From the NCBI GenBank assembly GCA_029547265.1, contig JAKPPP010000165.1:1-34338 (forward strand): a DNA stretch of 34,338 nt, in the 5' to 3' direction. The position numbers and the translations under genes were made by a program. The notes under the pieces are model-generated. The model was not told where the DNA came from and did not search any database. It saw only the letters and a program-made list of their open reading frames with translations. Positions 1 to 8,379 of the stretch are shown here, one piece after another (position 1 is the stretch's first letter; each line of letters opens with the position of its first letter). Source of the DNA: Bacteroidota bacterium. Lineage in GTDB: Bacteria; Bacteroidota; Bacteroidia; AKYH767-A; OLB10.

Positions 1-45
1 AAGATAAGGATACACTATCTCAACAACCACGAATCATAAAATGAT

Positions 46-132
46 CTCGCTATCCGCTTCGCCGAACTAAGAACTATGAACCATGAAGTAGAGCTGAAAA
101 AGCACACTTCATGGCAAGCCTCGAACCTCGAA
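46..132. repeat. Divergent copy of composite intergenic repeat
   Basis: The 17-mer CTCGCTATCCGCTTCGC lies at 46-62. It is followed by a 7-bp-period stretch at 64-88 (GAACTAA, GAACTAT, GAACCAT, GAAG) and by two CCTCGAA heptamers at 119-132. The same parts recur in a more regular form at 198-241 and 306-349, so this is the most decayed of three copies. No convincing gene lies in 1-356; the only long open frame, on the minus strand at 15-284, runs straight through these repeats. Confidence 0.7.
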
Positions 133-197
133 AAATTTTTAAACTTTCTCCCTGTTACAAATTTCCTACAATAGGATTTTGTTAAAAGAACCCTCAA

Positions 198-241
198 CTC
201 GCTATCCGCTTCGCGCAACCTCGAACCTCGAACTTCGAACT
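198..241. repeat. Composite intergenic repeat module, copy 2
   Basis: CTCGCTATCCGCTTCGC (198-214) is followed after a few bases by three 7-bp units, CCTCGAA, CCTCGAA and CTTCGAA (219-239). The third copy has the same order and spacing. Each heptamer contains the palindrome TCGA. Function is unknown. Confidence 0.8.
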
Positions 242-305
242 CCTCCAATCTTAAAATCAGTTCACAATCTTTCCTCCAACCCAAATCTCTAAACCACTCC
301 CTCTT

Positions 306-349
306 CTCGCTATCCGCTTTGCGAAACCTCGAACCTCGAACTTCGAACT
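306..349. repeat. Composite intergenic repeat module, copy 3
   Basis: CTCGCTATCCGCTTTGC (306-322) differs by one base from the other copies and is followed by CCTCGAA, CCTCGAA and CTTCGAA (327-347). It starts exactly 108 bp after the matching point of copy 2. It ends just before the stop codon of the CoA-binding protein gene on the minus strand. Confidence 0.8.
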
Positions 350-356
350 TTCAATC

Positions 357-716
357 TCAATACTGCCCCGTCGACAACATCACCAACGTACACGCTTCCA
401 AAACTTCAATGTTTTTTTGGCGTAGTCGTGTGGCGAATTGTTCGTTTTCGGCTCCGGGATTAAAAATTACTCGCCGGGGTTGAAGGGATTCTATATAGTC
501 GTAAAAGTTGGATTGGGTTTTCTCTCCTACATACATAGTAACGGTATGGATATCCGAAAAGAAGGGTAATCCCGTTTCAATCTTAACGTCTTCTACAACT
601 CCTTGCTTTAATCCAATTGCGCAGACATCAATGCCAACGCTTCTTAGTCGGTGTATCGCCATATTTGAATAGCGAGAGGTATTCTCGGAGGCTCCGATTA
701 CAAGTGTTTTTTTCAT
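357..716 (-). CDS. Small CoA-binding domain protein
   Basis: This 119-residue protein starts with a Rossmann-type strand and loop (VIGASENTSRYSNMA, about residues 6-20) and goes on to a second strand, VCAIGL. That matches the stand-alone CoA_binding_2 family (YccU-like), which folds like the nucleotide-binding domain of succinyl-CoA synthetase. The length fits a single domain, and it is cytosolic with no signal peptide. Only 2 nt separate its start from the stop of the MFS transporter gene upstream, so the two are very probably co-transcribed. The ligand and physiological role are not known for most members, and nothing here narrows them. Family assignment is fairly secure; function is open. 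Confidence 0.8.
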   Translation of the reverse strand: MKKTLVIGASENTSRYSNMAIHRLRSVGIDVCAIGLKQGVVEDVKIETGLPFFSDIHTVTMYVGEKTQSNFYDYIESLQPRRVIFNPGAENEQFATRLRQKNIEVLEACTLVMLSTGQY

Positions 717-718
717 GT

Positions 719-1975
719 CTATTCTGTATAATCGAGATCTTTTGAAAATGATTCTTTAAGACTTAATGTCGCTATTAATGCTAATCCTATACATACCGCG
801 CCTACAATTAATGCTGCATAAACCGATCCTCCCGTTAGCTCGAGCGATTTAAAACTTAAGATGATTGGCACTACCGCTCCTCGTACAAAATTAGGAACCG
901 TAGTGGTTACCGTTGCTCTGATGTTGGTCCCGAATTGCTCTGCCGCTACCGTCACAAATAATGCCCAATATCCTGTGGCCGCTCCTATGGCAAAACACAT
1001 GAAATAGAAATACGAGGTGCTTACATTATGATGGAATAAGAAAAATAATACAAGTACTATTGTGGCTATTAAATATCCGACAATAATTTTTTTTCTGCTT
1101 TTAAATACTTGCGACAATACACCGCTGATAAAATCGCCTACCGATAATCCGATGTATGCATACATGATCGCGAAGCCTGTCTTTACCGGTTCACCTACTA
1201 CATTGATGATACCGGGACCGGCAAATTTCTCGCTGAACTTAATCAGAATTCCTATGCAATACCATACAGGTAATCCGATGAGGATACATGCTAAGTATTT
1301 TAAAAATCTCTCTCTATTGGTGAAGAGCATGAAGAAATTTCCTTTGCTTACCGTTTTATCGTTTTTAACTTCATCAAACATGCCCGACTCATACGTTCCT
1401 ACACGAAGTAAGAGTAGTAATAATCCGAGTGCTCCTCCTGTAAGATATGTTATCTGCCAACTTTGAAGTCCGAATAGGTTCAAGTGATTATTGGCAATGA
1501 AGGCAGCCGCTACCGCTCCTAATGCACCCATTGTTACAATGAGCATTGTTCCGTAGCCTCGGTGTTCTTTATGCATGATCTCCGACACTAAGGTGATGGC
1601 TGCTCCTAACTCGCCGGCAAGGCCTAGTCCCGCAATAAATCGTACTATCGTATATTGATCAAGATTAACAACAAAGGCATTGGCAATATTGGCTAGCGAA
1701 TACAGTAAAATAGATCCGAACAAAACCGATTTCCTTCCGTGTTTATCTCCTAATATTCCCCATATCAATCCACCGACCAACATTCCCGTCATCTGCCATA
1801 AAAACAACATGTAATCGTATTTATCGATGATGGCGGGATCTGATATTCCAATTCCTTTGAGCGATTGCTTGCTGATGACATTGAACAGCTGCAAATCAAA
1901 AATATCGACAAAGTATCCTAGCGCAGCTACCAATACAATTAAGTTAAAGGGATTGCGCGTACCTTGTTTATTCAT
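719..1975 (-). CDS. Major facilitator superfamily transporter
   Basis: The protein is 418 residues with about 12 hydrophobic segments spread over its length, the usual size for MFS carriers. The loop after the second membrane segment carries GDKHGRK (residues 76-82), the MFS signature G-D-x-x-G-R-K. RFIAGLGLAGELG (112-124) resembles the fourth-helix region of metabolite:proton symporters. It would sit in the inner membrane and move a small solute by proton-coupled or facilitated transport. It lies between a GH13 hydrolase gene (44 nt upstream) and the CoA-binding protein gene (2 nt downstream), so a sugar or carboxylate substrate is possible but not shown by the sequence. Confidence 0.88.
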   Translation of the reverse strand: MNKQGTRNPFNLIVLVAALGYFVDIFDLQLFNVISKQSLKGIGISDPAIIDKYDYMLFLWQMTGMLVGGLIWGILGDKHGRKSVLFGSILLYSLANIANAFVVNLDQYTIVRFIAGLGLAGELGAAITLVSEIMHKEHRGYGTMLIVTMGALGAVAAAFIANNHLNLFGLQSWQITYLTGGALGLLLLLLRVGTYESGMFDEVKNDKTVSKGNFFMLFTNRERFLKYLACILIGLPVWYCIGILIKFSEKFAGPGIINVVGEPVKTGFAIMYAYIGLSVGDFISGVLSQVFKSRKKIIVGYLIATIVLVLFFLFHHNVSTSYFYFMCFAIGAATGYWALFVTVAAEQFGTNIRATVTTTVPNFVRGAVVPIILSFKSLELTGGSVYAALIVGAVCIGLALIATLSLKESFSKDLDYTE

Positions 1976-2019
1976 TTGTTAGTTTATATTTGATCAAATT
2001 TAGTTATTTCTCGCCCATG

Positions 2020-3783
2020 TCAAAATCGTATGATGCGCGCTGCATTGTTTTTCATTTTTATCGACACCCCTTTCTCGCGTTCTGCTAAGCTCGTGAACTC
2101 TTGCGAGTGACACTCTCCTATTTCTTCGTCGTTCAGCAGATCGTAAAACGTATAGCTTGCGGGATGATCGATGTCCATTAGTTTCATGGCATCTTGCGGA
2201 ATCTTCACTTGCACATTATAATCTTCGCTTGTATTGAAATTACAGATAACCAATACTCGTTCATTTTCGGTGTAACGTAGATAGGCGTAGATATATTTTT
2301 CGTTGAAGCCTTCGCTTAAATGATGCCGGTTGACATATTGCAAGTCATAAAATTTTCCGCTCGAGATTGCTTCCGACTTATTGATCACATTAAGGAGTTT
2401 CACGTAAAAGTTCCTCAGTTTTTTTGTTTCGGGCGATAACTTAGCTCCATCAAATCGGCCCTTGTTCATCCATTTCAGATGTTCGGGCATTGATGTATAA
2501 TCGAATATCGAGGTTCGTCCTCTGCTCCCCGCAAAGCCTACTATTTCATCTCCTGTTTCTCCGCATTCTTGTCCGTTGTAAATCATCACCGGTCCGCACG
2601 ACAATGCCGCACCCGCTACCATTCCGGGAATCGCTTTATTCGGATCGCCTGCAAAGCGAAAGGAAGCGATGCGTTCTTCGTCGTGGTTTTCGAGGAAAAA
2701 CAACATCCGTTCCGGGTGACGTTCAACCGATCGTGCGCAGTTCGTTAACTCATCAGCGTTAGTATGTCCTTTGATGATGCCTACTAACGTATCGTATAGC
2801 CGAACTTTATCATATAGATAATCGAAGCATCCTGTTTCTAGATATCTTTCGTAGAGTTCAGGTTTGTAGATTTCAGCAATAAAGAACACTTTCGGAAAAT
2901 GCGTTTTTACACAAGGTATCACCCACTCCCAAAATTCGGCAGGTACCATCTCTGCCATATCGCAACGAAAGCCGTCGACACCTTTAGCACTCCAATAAAG
3001 CAAAATATCGAGGAGCTTTTGCCAGGTATCGGGGATAGGATCGAAATAGCAATTGTGAGGGGGATTGGGGTCGACACCAAAATTTAATTTTACTGTCTCG
3101 AACCAATCGTTTGCCGATGGCGATGCTGAGTAAATATCATTGCCCGTTACTCGCGCCGGCGACTCGTGGTAATCGTTGCGGTTGCCAATGCCTTCTTCTC
3201 CATTCAACGGTACATAATCGCCGGGAATAGTAAAGTGCGTATTTTGCAAGTACAAGAAATTATTATTGACATTGAAAAAATGCGATACCAAATCATCTTC
3301 ACCCAAATCTTTTATGCCTTCGGGTTTTACATCTGAATGATACGAACGAGCAACATGATTTGGCACAAAATCGATGATCACTTTTAAATCGTTGGAATGA
3401 ATGCGCTTCACCAATGCATTGAACTCTTGCATTCTGTTGTTTACATCCACTGCTAAATCGGGATCAACATCGTAATAGTCGCGAATAGCATAAGGCGAAC
3501 CTGCTCTACCTTTTACGAGGTAAGGAGAATCGCCTTTCATTCCGAATTGACTATAATCGGTTACTGTGCTGTGTTCGAGAATGCCGGTAAGCCACACGTG
3601 ACTGATGCCCATGGCAGATAATTCCTGCAAAGCAGTATCGGTGATGTCGTTAAACTTACCACACCCGTTTTCTTCAATAGTTCCGTAAGACTTAGAAAAT
3701 GCTTTTTGATTACCGAACAGGCGAACGAAAAGCTGATATATGATCAGTTTATGATGATGAGAAGTGAAATAAGATGATACCAT
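2020..3783 (-). CDS. GH13 alpha-amylase family glycoside hydrolase
   Basis: This 587-residue protein carries all four conserved GH13 regions: DFVPNH (138-143), GFRCDMAE with the nucleophile Asp275, FFIAEIY with the acid/base Glu304, and FLENHDEER with the transition-state Asp368. A TIM-barrel catalytic domain is followed by a beta-rich C-terminal domain from about residue 480. There is no signal peptide, so it should act in the cytoplasm on oligosaccharides rather than on external starch. No SusC/SusD pair is nearby. It appears to lead an operon with the MFS transporter 44 nt downstream. A near-match -7 box, TATCTTCG (3795-3802 on the minus strand), lies 11 nt before the ATG. Exact specificity (maltodextrin, trehalose or sucrose type) cannot be read from the motifs. 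Confidence 0.9.
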   Translation of the reverse strand: MVSSYFTSHHHKLIIYQLFVRLFGNQKAFSKSYGTIEENGCGKFNDITDTALQELSAMGISHVWLTGILEHSTVTDYSQFGMKGDSPYLVKGRAGSPYAIRDYYDVDPDLAVDVNNRMQEFNALVKRIHSNDLKVIIDFVPNHVARSYHSDVKPEGIKDLGEDDLVSHFFNVNNNFLYLQNTHFTIPGDYVPLNGEEGIGNRNDYHESPARVTGNDIYSASPSANDWFETVKLNFGVDPNPPHNCYFDPIPDTWQKLLDILLYWSAKGVDGFRCDMAEMVPAEFWEWVIPCVKTHFPKVFFIAEIYKPELYERYLETGCFDYLYDKVRLYDTLVGIIKGHTNADELTNCARSVERHPERMLFFLENHDEERIASFRFAGDPNKAIPGMVAGAALSCGPVMIYNGQECGETGDEIVGFAGSRGRTSIFDYTSMPEHLKWMNKGRFDGAKLSPETKKLRNFYVKLLNVINKSEAISSGKFYDLQYVNRHHLSEGFNEKYIYAYLRYTENERVLVICNFNTSEDYNVQVKIPQDAMKLMDIDHPASYTFYDLLNDEEIGECHSQEFTSLAEREKGVSIKMKNNAARIIRF

Positions 3784-4410
3784 GGTTTGTCGATCGAAGA
3801 TAGAATCATCCTCTGCGACAAATCAATTCTTGCATTTCACTTTTCAACAAGACTTTGTTAACCTTGCATGTCCTTAAATATGCTTAACCATTTTAGTTAT
3901 AGATTATCGGGCAAACAGGAGTATTCGAGTCATTGTGGGGTAAAATGTATTGAAAAGAAATTTGCCAATGTTAGAAAATCGGGAGTAACCGAAGTACTCT
4001 TCCAACGCGCTGTAGCCGCGCGACGGCTCTTACTTTTTCCTTCAGTTGAAAAAGTAAGCAAAAAAACCGCCGCTGTAAATTTTTTAGCGGGAACGATTTC
4101 AACTCCAACGGAAAGAAACAAACTCGCCATGAATCGTCTCCTGTGTCGACTCTTCATGTCTCGGGCAGTGTTTCTTTCTATCGTTGTCGTCCTCATCGTT
4201 CTTTCCGCAAAAATTTAAGGCGGACGATCCGCTTCGAATAGAGATTCGGATATACCGTTCAACAATAGAATTGATGCAAGAAAAAATTAAAATTTGGATT
4301 TGCAATAGAGTACAAAGTCACAAAGAAAAATCAATTACATAAGAAGGTGGAATCTTATGAGAATTTGATTTCCATTAAACTTGGTCAACCTTTGTTAAGT
4401 ACTTACACCC
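3784..4410. other. 627-bp intergenic region with no convincing gene
   Basis: The gap lies upstream of the GH13 gene and downstream of the TetR gene. Open frames exist on both strands (for example plus 3868-4218) but have low-complexity composition and overlap a run of inverted repeats at 4014-4248, so I do not call them genes. Outside that run (3784-4013 and 4249-4410) I see only AT-rich sequence without a recognisable motif. Confidence 0.7.
4014..4248. repeat. Run of six hairpins (structured intergenic element)
   Basis: The inverted repeats read directly are as follows. AGCCG/CGGCT lies at 4014-4018 and 4024-4028. An 11-bp perfect stem, CTTACTTTTTC/GAAAAAGTAAG, lies at 4029-4039 and 4048-4058. 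CCGCT/AGCGG lies at 4070-4074 and 4086-4090. GAAAGAAACA/TGTTTCTTTC lies at 4111-4120 and 4169-4178, enclosing CATGAA/TTCATG at 4128-4133 and 4153-4158. GCGGA/TCCGC lies at 4220-4224 and 4228-4232. CGAAT/ATTCG lies at 4235-4239 and 4244-4248. The first two stems are directly adjacent. This could be a decayed or non-coding repetitive element, or a structured RNA; the strand is unknown. Confidence 0.6.
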
Positions 4411-5016
4411 CTAGCGATCACATTTGATTCCGTTCAGAATCATTTGCGCCACAAATTTTATGTCTTCGAGTACTTTGTTATAATCGGCTTCCGCTGCCAT
4501 ATTCACCAGCGACATATGGATTTCCTTATAACGAATAGCAGTAGCCACAGTTAACAATACACGCGCAACACGGTAACTATCGGTAGCAGAAAACTCTTTT
4601 GACGCGATACCTTCGTCGATAACAGTGGAAATGTATTTCGCTTCTTTCTCGAGGACTTTCTCGTAAACGTGATAAAAGACCGGCTCAACTTTGCGAACTG
4701 TATCGAGCGATAAGTTATGCAAGTTCACTACCATCTTGTAAAAGTTCATTCGCTCGCCTAAGTAAGAAAGGATTTTTTCTTCTGCCGACTTAGCCGTTTT
4801 CACTTTGTTGTGAAGCTCATCCATGTACACGTCGGCTTCGTGAAAAATAACATCACAAAAGATGTTTTCTTTGTTTTTGTAATAATAGTAAAGTGATGCT
4901 TTATTAAGCCCAACAACCTTCCCTATGTCTTCAAGGGTGGTCTTTTCATATCCATATTTCGCAAAACAATCGGATGCTGCTTTAAGCACCTTGACACGCT
5001 TTTCTTCTTTTGACAT
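4411..5016 (-). CDS. TetR/AcrR family transcriptional regulator
   Basis: The protein is 201 residues, typical for TetR regulators. The N-terminal helix-turn-helix is clear: an alanine-rich first helix, then TTLEDIGKVVGLNKASLYYYYKNKENIF at about residues 25-52, with the family's YYYYKNKE recognition-helix end. The C-terminal part is helical and would bind an unknown ligand and dimerise. I place the start at the ATG at 5016 (MSKEEK); an in-frame TTG at 5025 is less likely. A -7 box, TATTTTTG (5034-5041, minus), lies 17 nt upstream. It is separated by 138 bp from the HerA-like gene, and its targets are not evident. One possible target is its own promoter. Confidence 0.88.
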   Translation of the reverse strand: MSKEEKRVKVLKAASDCFAKYGYEKTTLEDIGKVVGLNKASLYYYYKNKENIFCDVIFHEADVYMDELHNKVKTAKSAEEKILSYLGERMNFYKMVVNLHNLSLDTVRKVEPVFYHVYEKVLEKEAKYISTVIDEGIASKEFSATDSYRVARVLLTVATAIRYKEIHMSLVNMAAEADYNKVLEDIKFVAQMILNGIKCDR

Positions 5017-5033
5017 TAGATTCAAATTTCAAA

Positions 5034-5041
5034 CAAAAATA
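5034..5041 (-). promoter_or_regulatory. Candidate -7 box for the TetR gene
   Basis: TATTTTTG on the minus strand fits the Bacteroidota TAnnTTTG -7 consensus and ends 17 nt before the chosen ATG. I find no TTG at the expected -33 distance, so this is a half-match. Confidence 0.4.
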
Positions 5042-5154
5042 CGTAGAGTATTAATGTTAAAAACGTTGAATTCTAAACAAAGCCTGTAACGAAAATACTA
5101 CACGAAAAAAGTCCTGATTTGATCCAATTTGGGTCATTTTTGCCTAAAAATGGC

Positions 5155-6717
5155 TTAAAACCATGAGTTTTTCTTCTTTTTTGATGAAGTTCCGCTAATT
5201 CCCAATACTCCTAAAAGTCCGCGTGTAAGTTCACGAGCAACAGTTCTGGCCACCTGGCGACCAACAGTACTGCCCATAATATCGCCTACAATGCTTCCTT
5301 CTTCTTCTTGCTTTGCAGCCTTCCCCGATGCTTGAGCAGGCGCTTCTTCGCTTTCCTCAGGAGCAACCGTCAATTTCTGGGTAAGGATTTCAAAGGCGCT
5401 GTCGCGATCAATAACCTTGTTGTATTTACTTACTAATTCCGATGAGCTTACCATGTCACTCAATTCATCGGCGCTAAGGACATCCATGCGCGAATGTGGT
5501 GTACAAAGACAAGTATGAACCAATGGTGTCGGAGTTCCTTTTTCTGAAAGAGCAGTTACTAACGCCTCGCCTATACCCAATTCGGTAATCAACTCATCAA
5601 CTTTATAAAAATCGGTTTCGGGATAATTTTCAGCAACCATTTTAATGGCTTTGCGATCGTTAGCAGTAAATGCTCTCAATGCATGTTGGATTTTTAATCC
5701 AAGTTGACCTAATACCGCCGAAGGAATATCAACCGGCGTTTGAGTACAGAAAATAATGCCGACACCTTTCGAGCGAATAAGTTTAATGATAGTCTCGAGT
5801 TGATCTTGCAAAGCTTTGCTCGCTTCTTTAAAAATCAAATGTGCCTCATCAATAAATATCACCAACTTCGGTTGATCGCTATCACCTTCTTCAGGGAAGG
5901 TAGCGTAAATCTCTGCTAACAGACAAAGCATAAACGTTGAAAACAACTTCGGTTTGTCTTGCACATCAGAGAGGCGAATAATATTGATATAACCTTGTCC
6001 TTTGTCGTTTAAGCGCACTAAATCGTTTACATCAAACGACATCTCACCAAAAAACATTTCTGCACCTTGCTCTTCTATTTCAATAATCTTGCGAAGGATG
6101 GTTGATGCCGATGATGTTGATATTGCTCCGTATTCTTGTTTTATCTCTGCCTTTCCTTCGTTCGTTAAATATTGAAGTACTTTTTTGAAGTCTTTCAAAT
6201 CGAGTAACGGCAGTTTTTTATCGTCGCTATACTTAAACACTAACGATACTACTCCCGATTGCGTATCATTTAAATCAAGAATTTTAGAAAACAAAACAGG
6301 ACCGAATTCTGATACCGTAGCTCTTAGCTTTGCTCCTTTCTCGGAGCTCAACGATAAAAATTCAGCAGGATATTGTGAGGGTGTCCATTCGATGCCTAGT
6401 TTATCATGACGCTCTTTGATTTTATCATTCAACGTACCGGGCTTAGCGATTCCACTTAAATCACCTTTGATATCCATCAACAAAGTAGAAACACCATTCG
6501 CTGATAATGCTTCTGCCAGTCCTTGTAAAGTTTTGGTTTTTCCTGTTCCTGTTGCACCGGCAATTAATCCGTGGCGGTTCATTGTACGCAAAGGAATTCT
6601 CACTTGCGTATCGCTCAACACATTTCCTTCTGCAACGGCAGCGCCGATAACAATACTAGTTCCTTTAAAGGTATATCCGGCTTGTACAGCTGATTTTAAC
6701 GCATCCTGATTTGACAT
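5155..6717 (-). CDS. HerA-like (DUF853 family) P-loop ATPase
   Basis: This 520-residue protein has a Walker A motif, GATGTGKT (54-61), a Walker B motif, LVIFIDEAH (285-293), and a later FCTQTP sensor-like segment. The arrangement is that of the HerA/FtsK-superfamily ATPases grouped as DUF853. HerA relatives are DNA-translocating motors, but the DUF853 members are poorly characterised and may not act on DNA. The C-terminal 70 residues are rich in Glu, Ala, Gly and Lys and end in a basic KKKK tract. The start is set at the ATG at 6717 (MSNQDA) rather than an in-frame TTG at 6723. It is the last gene of the series ftsY-rimO-bshC, 48 nt after bshC. No nuclease partner such as NurA is next to it. 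Confidence 0.85.
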   Translation of the reverse strand: MSNQDALKSAVQAGYTFKGTSIVIGAAVAEGNVLSDTQVRIPLRTMNRHGLIAGATGTGKTKTLQGLAEALSANGVSTLLMDIKGDLSGIAKPGTLNDKIKERHDKLGIEWTPSQYPAEFLSLSSEKGAKLRATVSEFGPVLFSKILDLNDTQSGVVSLVFKYSDDKKLPLLDLKDFKKVLQYLTNEGKAEIKQEYGAISTSSASTILRKIIEIEEQGAEMFFGEMSFDVNDLVRLNDKGQGYINIIRLSDVQDKPKLFSTFMLCLLAEIYATFPEEGDSDQPKLVIFIDEAHLIFKEASKALQDQLETIIKLIRSKGVGIIFCTQTPVDIPSAVLGQLGLKIQHALRAFTANDRKAIKMVAENYPETDFYKVDELITELGIGEALVTALSEKGTPTPLVHTCLCTPHSRMDVLSADELSDMVSSSELVSKYNKVIDRDSAFEILTQKLTVAPEESEEAPAQASGKAAKQEEEGSIVGDIMGSTVGRQVARTVARELTRGLLGVLGISGTSSKKKKNSWF

Positions 6718-6765
6718 AGTCAAGATTTATTTTTCGTTTAATTTTTAACTCACTTTACTTACAGC

Positions 6766-8361
6766 TTAATCTTCCACCAACACCGATAATTTTTCGGCGA
6801 AGGGTTCGAGGTTCTGTTTTAGTGTTTGTATAAATTGCTTCCCGTCTTTAAGATAATAAGGAATGAAATTCTTTATTCGCTCTTGCGGTGTGCGATCGGG
6901 AGCAATAACTTGAGAGATCGATTTAATTTGATTCAATGAAACTTCATGCTTACGCTTTAAGGCAGCAATCATTTTCTTTTGAAGATTATCGAGGCTATTC
7001 ACTAACTTTTGATGTTCGGCAGCAACAGGTCCCGCTAAGGTTTGATCTACTGCAGATAATTTATTTCCAACCGATGTAAATGCTTTGCCTATCGCTTGCA
7101 TTTCTTCGTCGATATTTACATTTCCTTCTTCCAAAGATGCTGTATATGCTGCTGTCAATTTTGCTTCTCCCTTAAAAACATCTTCTAAAGTAAATCCGAG
7201 TGCTTCGAATTTCTGAAGCTGTTTCGCTGAAATAATAATTGCATTATTTCTCGGCACTAACATCGGATAAAATACTCCATGATGATCGAACACCGATTTT
7301 AACTGTAACCAATATGCTAATTCACCCGGTCCTCCGATATAAGCGAGGTTGGGCAAAATAGTTTCTTGGTAAACGGGACGCAATACTACATTGGGACTAA
7401 ATCGTTCGGGTTGATGCTCCAATAAATCGAGCATAATATTTTTCGAAAATTTCAACTCTGTATTCACGATTTCATAATGCTCATCGGGTGCTTGAACAAT
7501 TCTTTCTCGTAACTGATCATCGAGATAAAATAAATTCACTGCACGCGGCAACACCTGAATCTTATAATTCTCGCCTAAGATATCGTTGGTTTTATTTACT
7601 AATCGGAAGCTTGGCTGATTTAACAACTCATCTTTCAAGATCGGAAGAAAAAGTTCTTTCAACGATTTACGATCGGCATCAAGAACAACTAATCCTTCAT
7701 CACCAAACAACGATAAAACAAAATGACGCGTAGCATCGGCCAATGATAATTCGCGATAATACGATTCTTCAATAATATGTTTCATCTCTGCGGCATGAGG
7801 TGCTTCGCCGAAGAGCGCAATCATTTCATCAATTAACGGGGGCAAAGAAGCAGTAGGAATTTTTCCTGTTACTCCCTTCACTGACTGATCCCACTTCAAT
7901 GTTTTATTAAATACATTGAGGGTGCTGATTTCTTCGAAATCGTGATCCTCGGATGCCATCCAATAAACAGGGACAAAATTATAATCGGGATGATTTTTCT
8001 TAAGCTGTTTAGCAAGGTTGATGGTAGTGATAATCTTATACAAGAAAAACATCGGTCCACCGGCAAAACAAAGTTGATGTCCCGTAGTAACCGTAAACGT
8101 TTTCTCACTCTGCAATGAAAGAATACTATTTTTCACTGCGGGATAAACATCAAGATACGAAGCATGCTGCAACGACAACTCACTCGTTAACACCTCACGG
8201 TTTACATTAAACTTTTTACGATCCTCAATCAGTTGAGGAAAAGAATTGTACGAAGGCTTATACTTATAAAACTGATCGAGGAAAGGATCTGACTTGATAT
8301 AATCGAGCAGCATTTTACTTCTCAATCCTGTTTTTTCAAAATCGACTTCTAATCGTTGCAT
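6766..8361 (-). CDS. bshC: Bacillithiol biosynthesis cysteine-adding enzyme
   Basis: The protein is 531 residues, the usual BshC length. It shows the conserved segment TGHQLCFAGGP (93-103), followed by the lysine/isoleucine-rich FLYKIITTINLAK and by YWMASEDHDFEEI (133-145), which is close to the BshC signature. A helical, coiled-coil-prone stretch lies around residues 415-500. BshC is assigned to the last step of bacillithiol synthesis, adding cysteine to glucosaminyl-malate. This gives the organism a low-molecular-weight thiol other than glutathione. The gene lies 18 nt after rimO and is probably co-transcribed with it. The bshA and bshB partners are not in the window. Confidence 0.93.
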   Translation of the reverse strand: MQRLEVDFEKTGLRSKMLLDYIKSDPFLDQFYKYKPSYNSFPQLIEDRKKFNVNREVLTSELSLQHASYLDVYPAVKNSILSLQSEKTFTVTTGHQLCFAGGPMFFLYKIITTINLAKQLKKNHPDYNFVPVYWMASEDHDFEEISTLNVFNKTLKWDQSVKGVTGKIPTASLPPLIDEMIALFGEAPHAAEMKHIIEESYYRELSLADATRHFVLSLFGDEGLVVLDADRKSLKELFLPILKDELLNQPSFRLVNKTNDILGENYKIQVLPRAVNLFYLDDQLRERIVQAPDEHYEIVNTELKFSKNIMLDLLEHQPERFSPNVVLRPVYQETILPNLAYIGGPGELAYWLQLKSVFDHHGVFYPMLVPRNNAIIISAKQLQKFEALGFTLEDVFKGEAKLTAAYTASLEEGNVNIDEEMQAIGKAFTSVGNKLSAVDQTLAGPVAAEHQKLVNSLDNLQKKMIAALKRKHEVSLNQIKSISQVIAPDRTPQERIKNFIPYYLKDGKQFIQTLKQNLEPFAEKLSVLVED

Positions 8362-8379
8362 AAGCTAAGCAGTAAAATT

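Noticed and set aside
15..284. Open frame of 89 residues on the minus strand at the left end
   Set aside because: It runs through the repeat modules, so its sequence reflects the repeated words and not a protein family.
3868..4218. Open frame of 116 residues on the plus strand in the large gap
   Set aside because: It overlaps the run of inverted repeats, has no recognisable domain, and its coding likelihood looks low. Repeats of this sort often give spurious frames.
5016..5025. TTG start upstream of the TetR ATG, and likewise TTG at 6723 for the HerA-like gene
   Set aside because: An ATG lies within a few codons downstream in both cases, and the added residues have no family support.
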